DNA of 64,000 bases. Origin: Branchiostoma floridae (lineage: Eukaryota; Chordata; Leptocardii; Amphioxiformes; Branchiostomatidae). Position 1 is the stretch's first letter. Each line of letters begins with the position of its first letter. The notes under the pieces were generated by a model. That model worked only from the letters and a program-made list of their open reading frames with translations, had not been told where the DNA came from and made no database searches. Of the stretch, positions 12,501 through 23,509 are shown one piece after another. Location of the stretch: the NCBI RefSeq assembly GCF_000003815.2, contig NC_049987.1, positions 13,141,434 to 13,205,433 on the forward strand, given 5' to 3'. The position numbers and the translations under genes were made by a program.

Positions 12501-15500
12501 GGATGTCATCCATGACACCTGGTGTATTCTTGGTGATGATAGTTTTATCATCAGGATCCATCATGGAGGAAACTGGACAGCCAGAATCAAGAGATGATGA
12601 GTCTTCTTGTTCTTGTGAGGAATGTTTCAGTTCATTTTCATCAAGATGTGAACGTCCTCCCTTTCTTCTCTTTAAACCCATCGCAGCTGAGGGAATAGTT
12701 ATATCATCTGTGCCTTTCATGGAGTTATCAGAAGCCTCCAGAGATGGAACAGCCATACTTACAACAGTGACATAATCCTCCTCTGAACTGCATGGTTGTC
12801 TATGTCCTGAAGGTATTGGCAAACTCACAGCTGTGATAAAGACGTCATCTCCCTTCAGACTCTGTTCTGTCTCCCATTCAGAGTCAGAAGCACTCCNNNN
12901 NNNNNNNNNNNNNNNNNNNNNNNNNNNNNNNNNNNNNNNNNNNNNNNNNNNNNNNNNNNNNNNNNNNNNNNNNNNNNNNNNNNNNNNNNNNNNNNNGGCA
13001 TTGCCTTGTGTTGACAGGCAATTAGATTGCGGCACATTCTGTATTTTTTGGCCTTCTGTACTCACCGATGTTCGTACCGAGGTTCTCGGTCTGCATCTTG
13101 ACTTTGTAACTGGCTTCTGCCTGCAGAGTTTACTTGCTTGTCCTGTTCTTGTGCTGAGCTCTTTTACATGACTGGAGTCAGAATGTGCCCGACTGATTCG
13201 GCGGGGCGACAATCCTCCTGCCAAGCCATCCATGGGATGCAGAAAATTGCTCTTCTCAGCAGACCTGGAATCTGAAGATACACCGTTTTCTCCTGCTGTC
13301 TCTTCCACAACTGTGTTTGGAATGTCACCATCAGACTGAGCCCTGTACAGAGCCATGGTGCGCCGCACACTTCCTTCAGGGCTGCAAGACGAATATTTCC
13401 TTGACTGGCCTGCGCTGCCGACTTAAGAAGGTTGCCTCTGCTTTTTTTAAAGGAATCCAAGACCTGCCAGTTGCCTCTGGCTAGGAACACTTGGCTCAGA
13501 GGATGCTGGGAAGAAATGCTTAACCTTTCTCTGACTCACAATCCATGCAATTCAAGCCAGCTTATATTCCTGAACTCTCTGTCTTCATGCATGTATTTCT
13601 CTCAGCGCTGCATTGACTAGGAAGGCAAGCCTGGGAATCTCGGCAGGAATGCATATCTCCTCACACACCAAGGGACCTTATCAAGCTAGAGAGCTGGAAA
13701 CATGCGTCAATGCTGACACCAGAGCCCGCATATAGACCAAGTCTGTCTGGCACTACAGTTCCCTTCAGACCAATTTACATAAACATGGGAGATAGGCAAG
13801 GCAAATTTTATCAATATGTGCTAGGGAACTTTATGACAAAGAATATATATTTGGTATAAAGTATACATGTATATGCGTAGCTGCAATTTGACAGCTTAAC
13901 CGCTTAACTACAAAATCATAATTAAGATTTATAACCTTATCCCTCACAAACAACAATAGGTAAATGAAGCTGACATAAAGGAAATGCATAACATAAAAAG
14001 AAAGATATAGTATCACCTTACATCTAAGCTCTAAAAATAGTAAAATTCTTTAGTACTTGAAAATGCTGTTTTTCATACTGCAAATGCAGAAATGTTCACA
14101 GTAGTTTTATATTGATATGATTATAGTATGATTTACGCAAACTTTAATGCATTTACAGTGTCATTTTCTACAGCACACAAATAAGAGTCGTTACCTTCTT
14201 TCAACAACCGTAGAAAACCAAGCCAAGAAACATGCAACTAATTTTACTGCCTACAAAGGCATGGAAGGAGCAGGGGCGGAAGCTTTCCTTGGGATGGAAC
14301 GTGACAGGCTATGCAGAGTTGGGTCAAAAGGTGGGAATTTGCCATTCATCCACCCAATTATATATAATATCACAAATGCGTCACACAAACAAGATGACGC
14401 TCTGGTATACATCTGTAAAGCTGCTCTAATAAGCAATTTTTCATGTAAATCTAATGAGACAATTACAATAGATATTTCATACATATTATTAATAATTCCT
14501 TCTTATGCATCAATAAACACCTTGCCTTGCATATTTGACACCATCAGCATGCTTTTTTTTTCCTTTTCAAAATTTCAGCCACAGGACTGTTTGAATCTCA
14601 TATTTCTGTTTTGCCTGGTCCCACCCACACAATTCATTTCCAAGAACTCTTGACAGGTTTAAAAATAGCGATGAGAACATCATTTTTGACTGAATAAAAA
14701 TATTGTTGTTTGATGCAATATTTAGATCCCCACAACTTGTAGCATTTCTCAACAAGTGATGGGTGTAGAGCTCCCTCTATCAACAAGACTATGTACTACA
14801 CCAAAAGGTTCTTTCCTTACCCCTTGCTTGAGACGTAAAGTCTGTACAAAATTGACAAACTCGAAAGGTAGTTTCCATTAGATTTTGCATATGTTTAGTA
14901 AACAACGAAGATATTTGCTTTGGCAGGGGTCAAAGAGGTTGATATGGATACATGTACTTTAAAAGGTTAAAGTTCGTGAAGGCTTGGACAGTAGGACTTA
15001 CCTGAGTTCTTCTTGTTTCTATACTATAATTTATAGGAGCAAGACTGGAAAATCATGGTAAAATTTCTCCTTCCATAATACTTTTACCTTATTGTTTTAT
15101 GTTAACATATTACATACACACAGCTAACATATGACATTGCACTTCTGAACTTTGTTACAATAAGTATTGAGTTATTGACTTAATATTAATCAATTACCTA
15201 TATGAACATATAGTTCATGTCTGCATGATCATATACACATGTAATTGATACACATGTATGATCAAAGGGTATAAAATCACCATTGTACTGTAGTTTAAAA
15301 ATTCTGCATACTTCCATATATCCACATATTTACATACATCATACATTTAGCTTTTACGCATTGGTCAGGCTACTGGTCGACCCCTCACACACAGCTAAGG
15401 ATAAGATCAGTACATGTTAGGGATCAATCTTCTTAGCTTCCATCAACAAAGGATCACTGACATACAAACATTTCCAATTGGCTACCTTTCCTTTGTAGCT

Positions 15501-18500
15501 GCCAGTACAAAGGGAAACATTAGATTTAGAACTGAGGAAAATTGACTGTGTGTCATTCTATGATACACCACATTTGAAAAGTTTGAACACAAACTATACA
15601 GCTTTCAGAGTTGGCAGTAAATTGTATTACCAAGTACGAGTTGAAAGGTAGGTACTGGGAGTTGTCATGCCTAGTTTTGAACTATTCTGGCCTTTTTCTA
15701 GGATTTTGTCAGCTAAAGAGCAACATTAATAAAAGTACATACACATATACACCTGTTCATGAAATGTCTATTCATCAGGCACAAGTAGTTACGTAAAAAA
15801 ACAGGCAGTAAAAGTTTATTTACAGGTTGTAAAATGGATGTAAAGCTCTTTGCAAACTTTTCCATTCTTACTGTTTGAAAAACACCTTCTTGGAGGTCAA
15901 CCTTTGAAACTCAATTAAGCCAGTGGTTAAAGCATTTTCTCTGTTCCCTCTTTGTAGAAGGTACGACATAACAAGGCCATGTTGCTTTACAACCCTGCCC
16001 TTTGCCATAAACATGTTGTATTGATTGTTTTGTGTTGCCTAGCGACTATCTGGACCTCTTGAACTTTTCTTGGCAAGTCTTGGTAGTTATCAGGGCAGTG
16101 AAAATTACAGAGGAGTTGCTCTATCTCCTGCAAAGTTAGTCCTGAACAATGGTATCAAAAGTAATTACAAGTTACACAATGAAACACTGAGTCCAGTTGC
16201 CTAGAAGTGGACATCTGTAAATTTCAAAGCTCTTTATTACATGTTTTTCTTATTGACTAGGCTGTGATTCTTAAGTAGCAGGGCTGAGAGAAACACATTT
16301 TCAGAAATTTGACATACATGTATAACAGAGAACCATTTCAAGATCTGAAAACTAGAGGGACAACTTACAAAAGCTTAGTTGTAAGGAACACCTTATCAAG
16401 TTTACGTTAGAATGACCTTACAAACAGTTGAGTATTCACATCCGTGAAGATAAAGTCTGGCGAAGAAAAGAACAGCAAAGCATTTATTTCCATGAGAATA
16501 TAGAAGATACGGATGACAATAACTAGTAGAAAATAGTGTAAATTCATTTACTTTGGTGTCAGAAGGAGAAAGAGAGTTACCACAGTGTTTGAAGTTTGCA
16601 ACTTTGAAGGAATGCTGCAGCACAGTAGTACTAATACATTGGAAATACATATTCACAGTGTCATGAATTTGTAGGGGAGAGGTCACAGCAAAAATAGAAT
16701 CACCGCAAACATTTCAAGATCTACAGTACCCATGAAGTTATAACATCTGAAATTGCCTCCAACCAACAAAACAATGTGCTATGCCCTTTCAAATTTCTTG
16801 AATGGAAGCTTGACTGACTGCTCATGATATTGCACTAATTTCTAGGCATGCTTTTGTTCCATTAACATCATACCAAATATTGACTTGAGAGTTTTGACAA
16901 GTTAATTACAGGCTAGGAGGGTCTGTACCTGACCTGGGTCACTAATGTTGAACCTCCCACCAAGAACTAATTATAATGCCAGGCTTCAGAATTTTGACAG
17001 GTTTATCATGCCAAAATCTTTTGTTGTATTTTACATACTAGATCTGGTGACAATGGCAAAAGAAATCCAGAAAAAAATGTCAGCAAAGTCACTAGGAAAA
17101 GAGAATGGCTGTTCAAAGCTCTTATGAAAAACAGGACAAACATATCATACCTGTCTGAAAACTTATTTCAATCCTAGTATTGGTTTTAGCATTGCTATTC
17201 AATCAAAGAAGCCATACCTGAGGCACTATTGTAAGGTGGTGTGTTATTGACATGTATGTAGTAAGTTCAGCTTTGTAGTGATGAAAATCACAAGTTCATA
17301 TGAATTGGCAATGGTCTAAAGATATGGTATATGGATGATAGCCATCAAACACTACCAAACTGCCTTTTCCTTGTCTCAATATTACCACATGAACTTACTC
17401 TAGTCTGTGTTTACATATGTATTCTTAGAAATCATAGCAACAAATGGGCACTTCCTAGCCCCCAATCATGTTCTTATAATTATTATGAATTGCCTCCTGG
17501 TCCATAAAGACTGCTCCTGGGGTGACTTAAATCAAGTACAAGTCAATTATCATCAGTTTACCAAATACTGAAATAGCCAAGCTGCTAATGACTGAACTGT
17601 CCATATGTTATGAAGCCACTTACTATTTTCCATCCAGGATCTTTCTATAAACTGAATAAGTGATATGTCCACTATTATATACTTTAAAGCAGGGTTGTAG
17701 CCAGCCAGAAATCATTTTCCGTCCCCTCGATTTTGAATGGCTTTGGCACAGTGTTCCTAGCGGGTGCAAGGGCATGCTCCCAAGGAAAATTTTGAAATCT
17801 AGACCCTCTGAAATGCTATTTTCTGCATTTTGAGGGTTAAATTTTCTTCAGAGAGAACTGAATGGGCAAACTTTTTCCGTCCCCAGCTGCAAAATTCAGT
17901 CAAAGGACGGAAGGATGGGTGCTGGCTACAACCCTGCTTTAAAGAGATAGATTTGACTACCAAATAAGATAATTGGGACAACCAATGCTATCTATTCTAG
18001 GCAAAATAACACTAGCCTTCTATTCACCACTGCAGCTATTCCTGATAAAGGACGATTGTGTCTGTCTTCCCAACACTGTCATGTATCTTTCACATGCAGT
18101 GGTTTGTGTCATCCTACACTAATGTTAGTGTTTCTCTCAAAGCACAGGTACCACACCTGGCTTCCTTTCAGCAGATGGTGAAACCACACAAGTAAATGAT
18201 ACACCTGCCCAATGGGGTCACTTGCAGTCTTGTCTTTGTCAGACTGTCAGTCTGGTGTGGAGGTAGCAACCATGACAGCTGAGCAAAGATCCGGCACAAC
18301 TTCTTTATTTGACCAACCTTTCCTTTATACAGTTAGACTTCAGGTCTACTACCATGGTGCATGATAAGAGGCTGCCCTTAAGGCTTGAAAAACAAACTTA
18401 AGAGAAGACACGACAAGATAAAGATGAACCCAGAATGAAAGTTTGACATACATTTTGTTCTTAGTTTGACAAGCAAAACAAAAATCCATAAACCAAACCT

Positions 18501-21500
18501 TTTCTGAAGATAATACATCCTTTCATGTGTCAGAGCTATACACCAAGATCATGGCATTAACAAATATTTGATAATTTTGTATTTATCAACAAGACACCAA
18601 TCATGAATGTAAATTTCATTACACACCTCAAAGATGGCTAATTCTGGCAGCAATGTTGTGGCATCAGGCTATGAATCAATGCATTGGCAAACAACTCCAG
18701 CTGAGATTGTGACATATGCACCACAGAAGGTCTACACAGCAGTTGACAGCCAATTTCAATTGCTACAGGGAGGGTACCATCTATCAGTGTCAAGTGCTTG
18801 GAGAAGAGTGTGCTGACTTCCATGGAAGGTGTTCTCCTTTATTTTCAAACAGAGACGTCAGACTTAACAGGAGTAATTAGAATGCATGTTGCAGGGAGGT
18901 TCAAAGAGACAGCCGCAAGCTTTGTACATGCATTGCAACGTGTGGGCCTGATCCCATCCAAAAATAGAGCAACCTTCACAGAAGAATAGACAAATTCTTC
19001 CTAGATCCGGGATACATTCTTTGACCACAGTTAAAAAGATTTTAAAGTGACCTTACAGTCTTGTTACCTGGTGACAATTTAATAAATAAGAGTTAAAGAA
19101 GAATTCTATCATCCATTAGTCTTACCATTTTCATATTCCAAAATTCTCACTTTACTGAGATTCATCATAATTCCCAAAAGAGCTAAAACAGCATTTCAGG
19201 TTGACTTTGGTGGGAAGCTACTTGACCCTGGTGGCCTCTATGTGGTTGAGACATGCCTGAGGCTACACAAAACCATCCAAGCAGACTACCAGAGCTTCCC
19301 TGTTGTCTCTGAGGGCACACAGGTCAGACTGACAACAAATTAGGCCTCAGTTCAATTCAAAGTTATCTTTCATCTAACCTACATGTACTTCTCCTACAAA
19401 AAAAACGCCTACACAAACTTGTGCAATTTTCTACGTGTACAATAACTACCACCAATTATCAACAGCCTGAATAATTTTTGTTACCTTTTGATCAACCAAT
19501 GGTTTTACAATACTTTTGAAATAAATAAAAAATCAACAAAAGATATCTCTTTTACATTCGTTTCAGGCAGATTTGCCAGTATAATCAAAAGTATTGCAGC
19601 TTTGTGTAGATGAGACAGCAAATTCTGATTTTGTCCATTTTACACCAGAGGCTAGGAAGGCCATGTCCAAAGTTTATCAAGAGAAGCATTTGAAGTGTTT
19701 CTCCTCTTCAAGTAGTCGGCAAGGCCAGGCAAATAAAAGGCACAAGCACTTCTACTCACTCTATCCACTGAACAGTTTTCCAAACACAACCATCAAACTT
19801 TAAAGAAGAAAGTGGCCTTATTATGCCTTAATATGCTGTCTCCAACTATCATAAAATACAGATATTGCATGGCAGTAACAATACAGGGCAATGAAAGGCT
19901 GAAAATAAATTCTTGAACATGAATGAACAAGAACAAACAAATAGCACTTTGGCATGGGTCAGAAACAAGTATTTATATCCTTCAATAAGATAAAGACATA
20001 ATCATTTTTTCTTTCAAAGGGATATCCCAAACTGAGCAAGGGCAAAAAAACAAAACTTGCCATTTCCTTCAGTTCTCATGGGAGACTAAAACCCCTTTTA
20101 AATCCCAAAATTAATGCTGAGCTGTGCTCAGGTACTCGAGCACCTTCCTTCCAACAATGGACGTACAAAGAACACCGGCATTTCAAGAGGCAGCCCTCCT
20201 CCAACAGGAGCAATACAGGGCTGGAGTTGTAGCACACGTAGCTTGTTATTGACATATTACACTGACTACAAAGTCTGTATTGTCCCACTAAGCGACTATA
20301 CAAGCCTGTAGACAAAGTCAACCTTGGCTCAGGTTTCCTTTGCTTTCTCTGCAATGGCTATACATGATTTGCTTTGATACCAAAGACCTGGCCAGGGGTG
20401 ACTTGGATGCTTTCGGTAAATTTGCTTAGCTATGCCTCTGTAAAAAACAAAGGGAAAGGAACACTTGGACAGCGTCTGTTGTTGCTGTGCTAAAGTAGAG
20501 AAACTGCTTAGATATGGTTGGCTTATTGAGCTAACCATGGAAGAAGGAGAGTTCCAAAGGTGTTTCCATCTGTTGCTGAAGAGCAAGAAAGTAGCTTTTA
20601 GTCCACCAAGATTCAGTTCCTCAGACTACAGACTACATGTACAGGAATAAATGTGGGTTGATTCGCAACAATTTTTGATGGTTTAAGTGTCAAGTTCAGT
20701 ACTACTGTTATACTTAGAGTACAGTTGTATTACAAGAAAAGCTCTCCCCAACAAAACAAATAACCAAATTATGAAGCTAACTCTTGTGACCCAGCAAATT
20801 ACTATGCTGTTAGAACCAATTTAACATTTGATTACACAAGAATACTCCCTGCTCAGAGTAATCCATCAAAATTAAGCTTTCATTATTCATAGGCCAGTAA
20901 GCCCAATTGCCCTTTGGATGTAGATACAAACCAATTGAAGAGGGATTGGGGGTGTCAGCAAAAGTTAAACCTTTTTTTTTTCCAGAATTCCTTCCATGAC
21001 TTTTTTTTGGTCAACTTCCGTGGTAAATCAACAGCAAACCGGTTTTGGATATCTCATTGAAGCTCATTATTATATCTTATTATACTTTATAATTAACTTG
21101 CAACCTTTGCTGGGTGATTCTGGTGGTCAATTATTTCAATTAGCAATCAATGGCCACAGTAATGAGTAAAGAAAGGAATGTGGGATGTCTGATCATGATT
21201 TTTATCTAACCAAAATGAATCTAGCCTCAGACAAAACACAGAAGCATATCATGTACTGCATATGCCAAATAATTCTTACAAAATATGTGCCATCTTTCCG
21301 TAAAGTAGGTTCACTTCACTACAGAGACATTTGTCCAAAGACCATGGTCTGCCCTACTATGGGTGAGACCTTGCCCTCTCCCTATTGTCTAATGTACCAT
21401 AGTACACACAGTATATATTTACTTTACTAATATGTTACACATGTAATGCAGGTACGGCACCCTGGGCAACATCAGGTGATTTTATTGATTTTGTAAAGTA

Positions 21501-23409
21501 ATAAATTTGCCATTTCCATTTACAGTGACATGTTAGAATAGAAAGCAGTTTCCTTGAATATTCATATCAGTTTGACATGATATATATTAATATATCCATC
21601 CATCTACTTACATAGTTACAAATTTATAAACTGACTTCAGTGATGTCACAAAAGTACAGAGAGGAGATTTGTGTGGTCTACATTTTTGTGCAATTGTAAC
21701 GGTCCAGTGGGAAGGGGCGCCACCCATGGCTAACATGTGTATCGCATAAATTCGTGATTTTCATGGTGCCCTGTTCCTGACCAATGAAAACATCAAGACT
21801 TTGCAATTTTCATTATTTTGAGTCAGATGTTCAGGTACGAATAAAATGCTTACAAAATGTTTTGAATCCATCTTTCAATTTCAAACAAATAAACAGCATT
21901 GAATTATAAAATTGTCCAAACTATAAAACAAAGTCAGACCATGTTATCAGAGCTTTCTCAGCTGGTCCCATAGCAAACCAATTAGAGATTGCCCTAATTA
22001 GATGGGAAATGCCCAGTTACTATTCTATACCCCAAGGCAATAGAATATCTCTCAGACTTACAAATCAAAACAATACTCATTAAATCTGATTTAGATTAGA
22101 TACTTGCAGGGCCACCAACAAAATCAAAATTCAGTGCAGTCTAGTGTGATTTTTTTCATATAAACAATTCAAGCGTGAAATCCGATTAGAGAAATCTAGT
22201 GGATGTGAAAAGCTAGCAAACACATAATTTGGGTACCGTTATTTGATGGTACAAAGTTCGCAGGACTCACATACAGATAGGAAATTAATCAATTTCAAAA
22301 AAAGCGATATGCTGTGTGCGAACCAAAGCATTTGAAAGTTAAGTTTTGCTCGCTTGAGGCAAACTCAAGTGCAGCGCAGAGAAGGTTTACACAGAAACAA
22401 TCCCACCGAGTAAATAAATCCTGTCCAGACCCTGAACAAACTCGATGTGTACTGTATCTACGGCAATTTCGGGACAAGGGTGTGAAATTCCCATGAAGAG
22501 AAATGACAACAAACAGCGGCCATGTTTTTCTAGAATACCGTGAAAAGTTTAGCCTGGTTACCAAACCCCAGCCCGATCTCAAGTATCTATCGTGCAGGGG
22601 TCTGGGCGGATGGGATAGGAACTCTTCTCAATTTTGCACCTTATAGTGGGCAAAAAACCCCACCAATAGAACAACACAGGATCAGCAGGAGGTAATTACA
22701 CCCCTGCCATGATTGGTTAAAGACCCCCAACTGTACTTTTTGAATCCATAAGGTAGCTGATTCGCTACTGTGATAGCCTGCTGACCAACTGTGGTGTGTT
22801 GTAGCTGGCTACCTGTGGTGAGAGTGGTCATTAATCCTAGGTTCTCCGCCCACTGATCAACGGGCCTTCGAGAACCTTTCTACAGCCATGTTGCCAGACC
22901 CCAACATGAAAGATATATCTTGAGGTTGGGGTATGGAATCCAGGCTATGAAAAGTTGCAACGTACGGAATATTTTTGAAATTGACTCGATCACGCATACA
23001 GTAACGTTTATTCGATTAACACTTTTTTTAACGATTTACTTTCGTGACATTCACCTTTCTTAGCACTATATGATATTTGGACACAGTCATGCTCCAAATA
23101 ATCACGGAAGCCACGTTTAGTCACGACCGTAAACAAACTCTGTCAAACAAGAAAAATTATGACACATGGGCACTGACAAAATAAAGGGCCACTCACCACA
23201 CGAATTAGTCCGTCTGGCAGAGTCGCTTGAACTTGAAACGAGCACTTTTCCTCTTCTTTCCCCTCTTCTTGTAGTTTCTGTTGAGCCATAGCTGTGAGTA
23301 TGCCGGTCATAAGAGAGTCTGTCAGAGATTTGGAGCGGACAAAAAGCTTTCTCTTCACCGAAGAGACGTTTCTTCCGCTGCGGCGGCGTTGAACCTTGGC
23401 AGCCGACAT
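547..23409 (-). CDS. Dbl-family Rho guanine nucleotide exchange factor, 5' part
   Basis: This is a partial gene on the minus strand that continues past the left edge. Two internal exons are clear. Exon 5396-5594 has acceptor ATACAG, donor GTAAG and phase 0 to 1. It encodes a ubiquitin-like Ras-binding segment (MRVKDLVADAILEYRLTDY, then LRGEDILIED). Exon 547-649 has acceptor CCACAG, donor GTGAGT and phase 1 to 2. It encodes the start of a DH domain, with the typical helix VVHELMVTERNYIDAL. DH domains load GTP on Rho-family GTPases; the Ras-binding fold suggests control by a Ras-like GTPase. Three candidate first exons (listed separately) all have phase-0 donors that fit exon 5396-5594. The rest of DH and any PH domain lie outside the window. 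I could not match it to a named vertebrate GEF; it does not resemble PLEKHG5, and TIAM has a PDZ domain between RBD and DH. The family call is firm, the orthologue is not. Confidence 0.8.
1425..1497. repeat. Short imperfect palindrome (hairpin-forming)
   Basis: The arm GGGGTATTCCGTATCACCC at 1425-1443 pairs with GGGCGATACGAAATACCCC at 1479-1497, with 17 of 19 positions complementary. The loop of about 35 bp is GC-rich. It may be a miniature transposon end pair or a solo palindromic repeat. No target-site duplication was recognised. Confidence 0.45.
4528..5129. mobile_element. MITE with 27-bp inverted repeats and TA target duplication
   Basis: The left end CCGTATATTCTCGAATAAAG at 4528 continues for 27 bp that are perfectly repeated in inverse orientation at the right end (5103-5129). 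TA flanks both sides (4526-4527 and 5130-5131). The motif GTGCGTACTTTA from the inverted repeat recurs internally (near 4606, 5008 and 5083), so the ends carry subterminal copies of the terminal motif. There is no transposase ORF. TA duplication points to a Tc1/mariner-like mover. It sits in a RhoGEF intron. Confidence 0.85.
5595..9438 (-). other. RhoGEF intron upstream of the Ras-binding exon
   Basis: AT-rich intron. At 6190-6230 an AATAAAG followed by repeated GTCAA units looks like the 3' tail of an old non-LTR retrotransposon or SINE. Around 9205-9245 a GC-rich patch holds the perfect palindrome GTGAGAGCTCTCAC. No further exon was found. Confidence 0.35.
9439..9495 (-). CDS. RhoGEF short alternative first exon (candidate)
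   Basis: The ATG at 9495-9493, in good context (AAAGATGG), opens 19 codons (MARFRRRSLNLSFTRKQKK) ending at a strong donor, AAG|GTAGGTAAT, in phase 0. That is the phase needed to join exon 5396-5594. The peptide is short and very basic, like the other two first exons. The open frame continues past the donor to a total of 70 codons, but that tail shows nothing recognisable. If used, this isoform would be nearly just the rest of the GEF. The evidence is splice-site quality, start context, strand and phase only. Confidence 0.45.
9496..12135 (-). other. RhoGEF intron between two alternative first exons
   Basis: AT-rich sequence with several short ORFs on both strands that show no domain signature or codon bias. 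There is a small AT dinucleotide run near 11806. I see nothing else I can support. Confidence 0.35.
12136..13356 (-). CDS. RhoGEF alternative long first exon, disordered N-terminus, with assembly gap
   Basis: A long open frame starts at the ATG at 13356-13354 (MALYRAQSDGDIPNTVVEE) and ends with a perfect GTGAGTGG donor (12128-12135) after SPIKSKPLRYEQ, phase 0. The 100 Ns at 12897-12996 interrupt it, so the true length is unknown; as assembled it is 407 codons. The sequence is Ser/Thr/Pro-rich and probably disordered. It has an acidic middle and a basic end (KHKKKEKR). Several basophilic-kinase-like sites are visible (RTRRHFS, LRRATIS, KKEKRVSVG). It would splice in frame to exon 5396-5594, giving an isoform with a long regulatory tail but without the first two strands of the Ras-binding fold. 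The frame stays open upstream to a TAA, and the one nearby acceptor-like AG is in phase 2, so an internal exon is less likely than an alternative first exon. Confidence 0.7.
12897..12996. other. Assembly gap (100 N) inside the long RhoGEF first exon
   Basis: A run of exactly 100 N, usually a placeholder of unknown true length. The reading frame happens to be open on both sides. Confidence 0.99.
13357..17681 (-). other. RhoGEF intron or upstream region, no recognisable gene
   Basis: AT-rich. The longest ORF (14147-14653, plus strand, 168 codons) has low complexity, Ile/Phe-rich composition, and no homology or splice-site support, so it is probably chance. Nothing else is recognised. Confidence 0.35.
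17690..17936. mobile_element. hAT-type MITE with 8-bp target duplication
   Basis: The terminal inverted repeats are CAGGGTTGTAGCCAGC at 17690-17705 and its exact complement at 17921-17936. The 8-bp duplication CTTTAAAG flanks both sides (17682-17689 and 17937-17944). CAGGG-type ends with 8-bp duplications are the hAT superfamily signature. The element is 247 bp and has no transposase. It sits in the RhoGEF intron between the two most distal first exons. Confidence 0.88.
17945..22540. other. RhoGEF intron, otherwise empty
   Basis: Apart from the exon-like pieces at 18630-19806, this AT-rich stretch holds only short ORFs without features and homopolymer T-runs near 20970 and 21000. I see no RNA gene or transposon end. 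Confidence 0.35.
18630..19806 (+). pseudogene. Exon-like segments of an unrecognised gene or pseudogene
   Basis: The plus strand, inside a RhoGEF intron, shows coding-like pieces. Two of them are bounded by splice-like sites with matching phase. Segment 19200-19322 runs from acceptor TTTCAG to a GTCAGA donor, phase 0 to 0, starting VDFGGKLLDPGGLYVVETC. Segment 19594-19803 begins after TTGCAG with LCVDETANSDFVHFTPEA and ends at a stop. Upstream ORFs at 18634-18816 (MANSGSNVVASGYESMHW) and 18798-18989 overlap in different frames, as expected if frameshifted. No family was recognised. It could be a decayed gene, a transposon remnant or chance. Confidence 0.25.
22550..22947. mobile_element. MITE with 9-bp target duplication
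   Basis: The ends form imperfect inverted repeats: the left starts TAGCCTGGTTACCAAACCCC, and the complement of the right starts TAGCCTGGATTCCATACCCC. The 9-bp sequence TGAAAAGTT directly flanks both sides (22541-22549 and 22948-22956). A 9-bp duplication fits Mutator-like or Merlin-like movers better than hAT. The element is 398 bp, GC-richer than its surroundings, and has no transposase ORF. Confidence 0.78.
23197..23409 (-). CDS. RhoGEF distal first coding exon (completes the Ras-binding fold)
   Basis: The ATG at 23409-23407 opens 71 codons ending at a GTGAGTGG donor (23189-23196), phase 0. The peptide starts MSAAKVQRRRSGRNVSS. It is basic and Ser-rich, has an acidic stretch near residues 48-55, and ends FQVQATLPDGLIRV. 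That ending reads as the first strand, the LPDG turn and the second strand of a Raf/RGS12-type Ras-binding domain, and it continues directly into exon 5396-5594 (LDGEDGMRVKDLV). A T-rich acceptor at 23451-23460 and a GTGAGTGTT donor at 23501-23509 suggest an upstream 5'UTR exon, separated by an intron of only about 59 bp. The exon lies in a GC-richer, promoter-like area. Direct joining to exon 5396-5594 is inferred from phase and fold continuity. Confidence 0.7.
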
Positions 23410-23509
23410 GATGAGGATGGCAGTCCGGCGGCGTCCTTCCCTCGTTCACCCTGAAAAAAACGAGCAGATATCTCCAAGATTCCGTCGGAAACCAAACTGG
23501 AACACTCAC

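Noticed and set aside
12107-12775. 222-codon plus-strand ORF
   Set aside because: It is the antisense of the long RhoGEF exon, whose minus-strand frame is longer, ends at a perfect donor and has a plausible composition.
14147-14653. 168-codon plus-strand ORF
   Set aside because: AT-rich chance frame with low-complexity hydrophobic stretches. No domain, start context or splice support.
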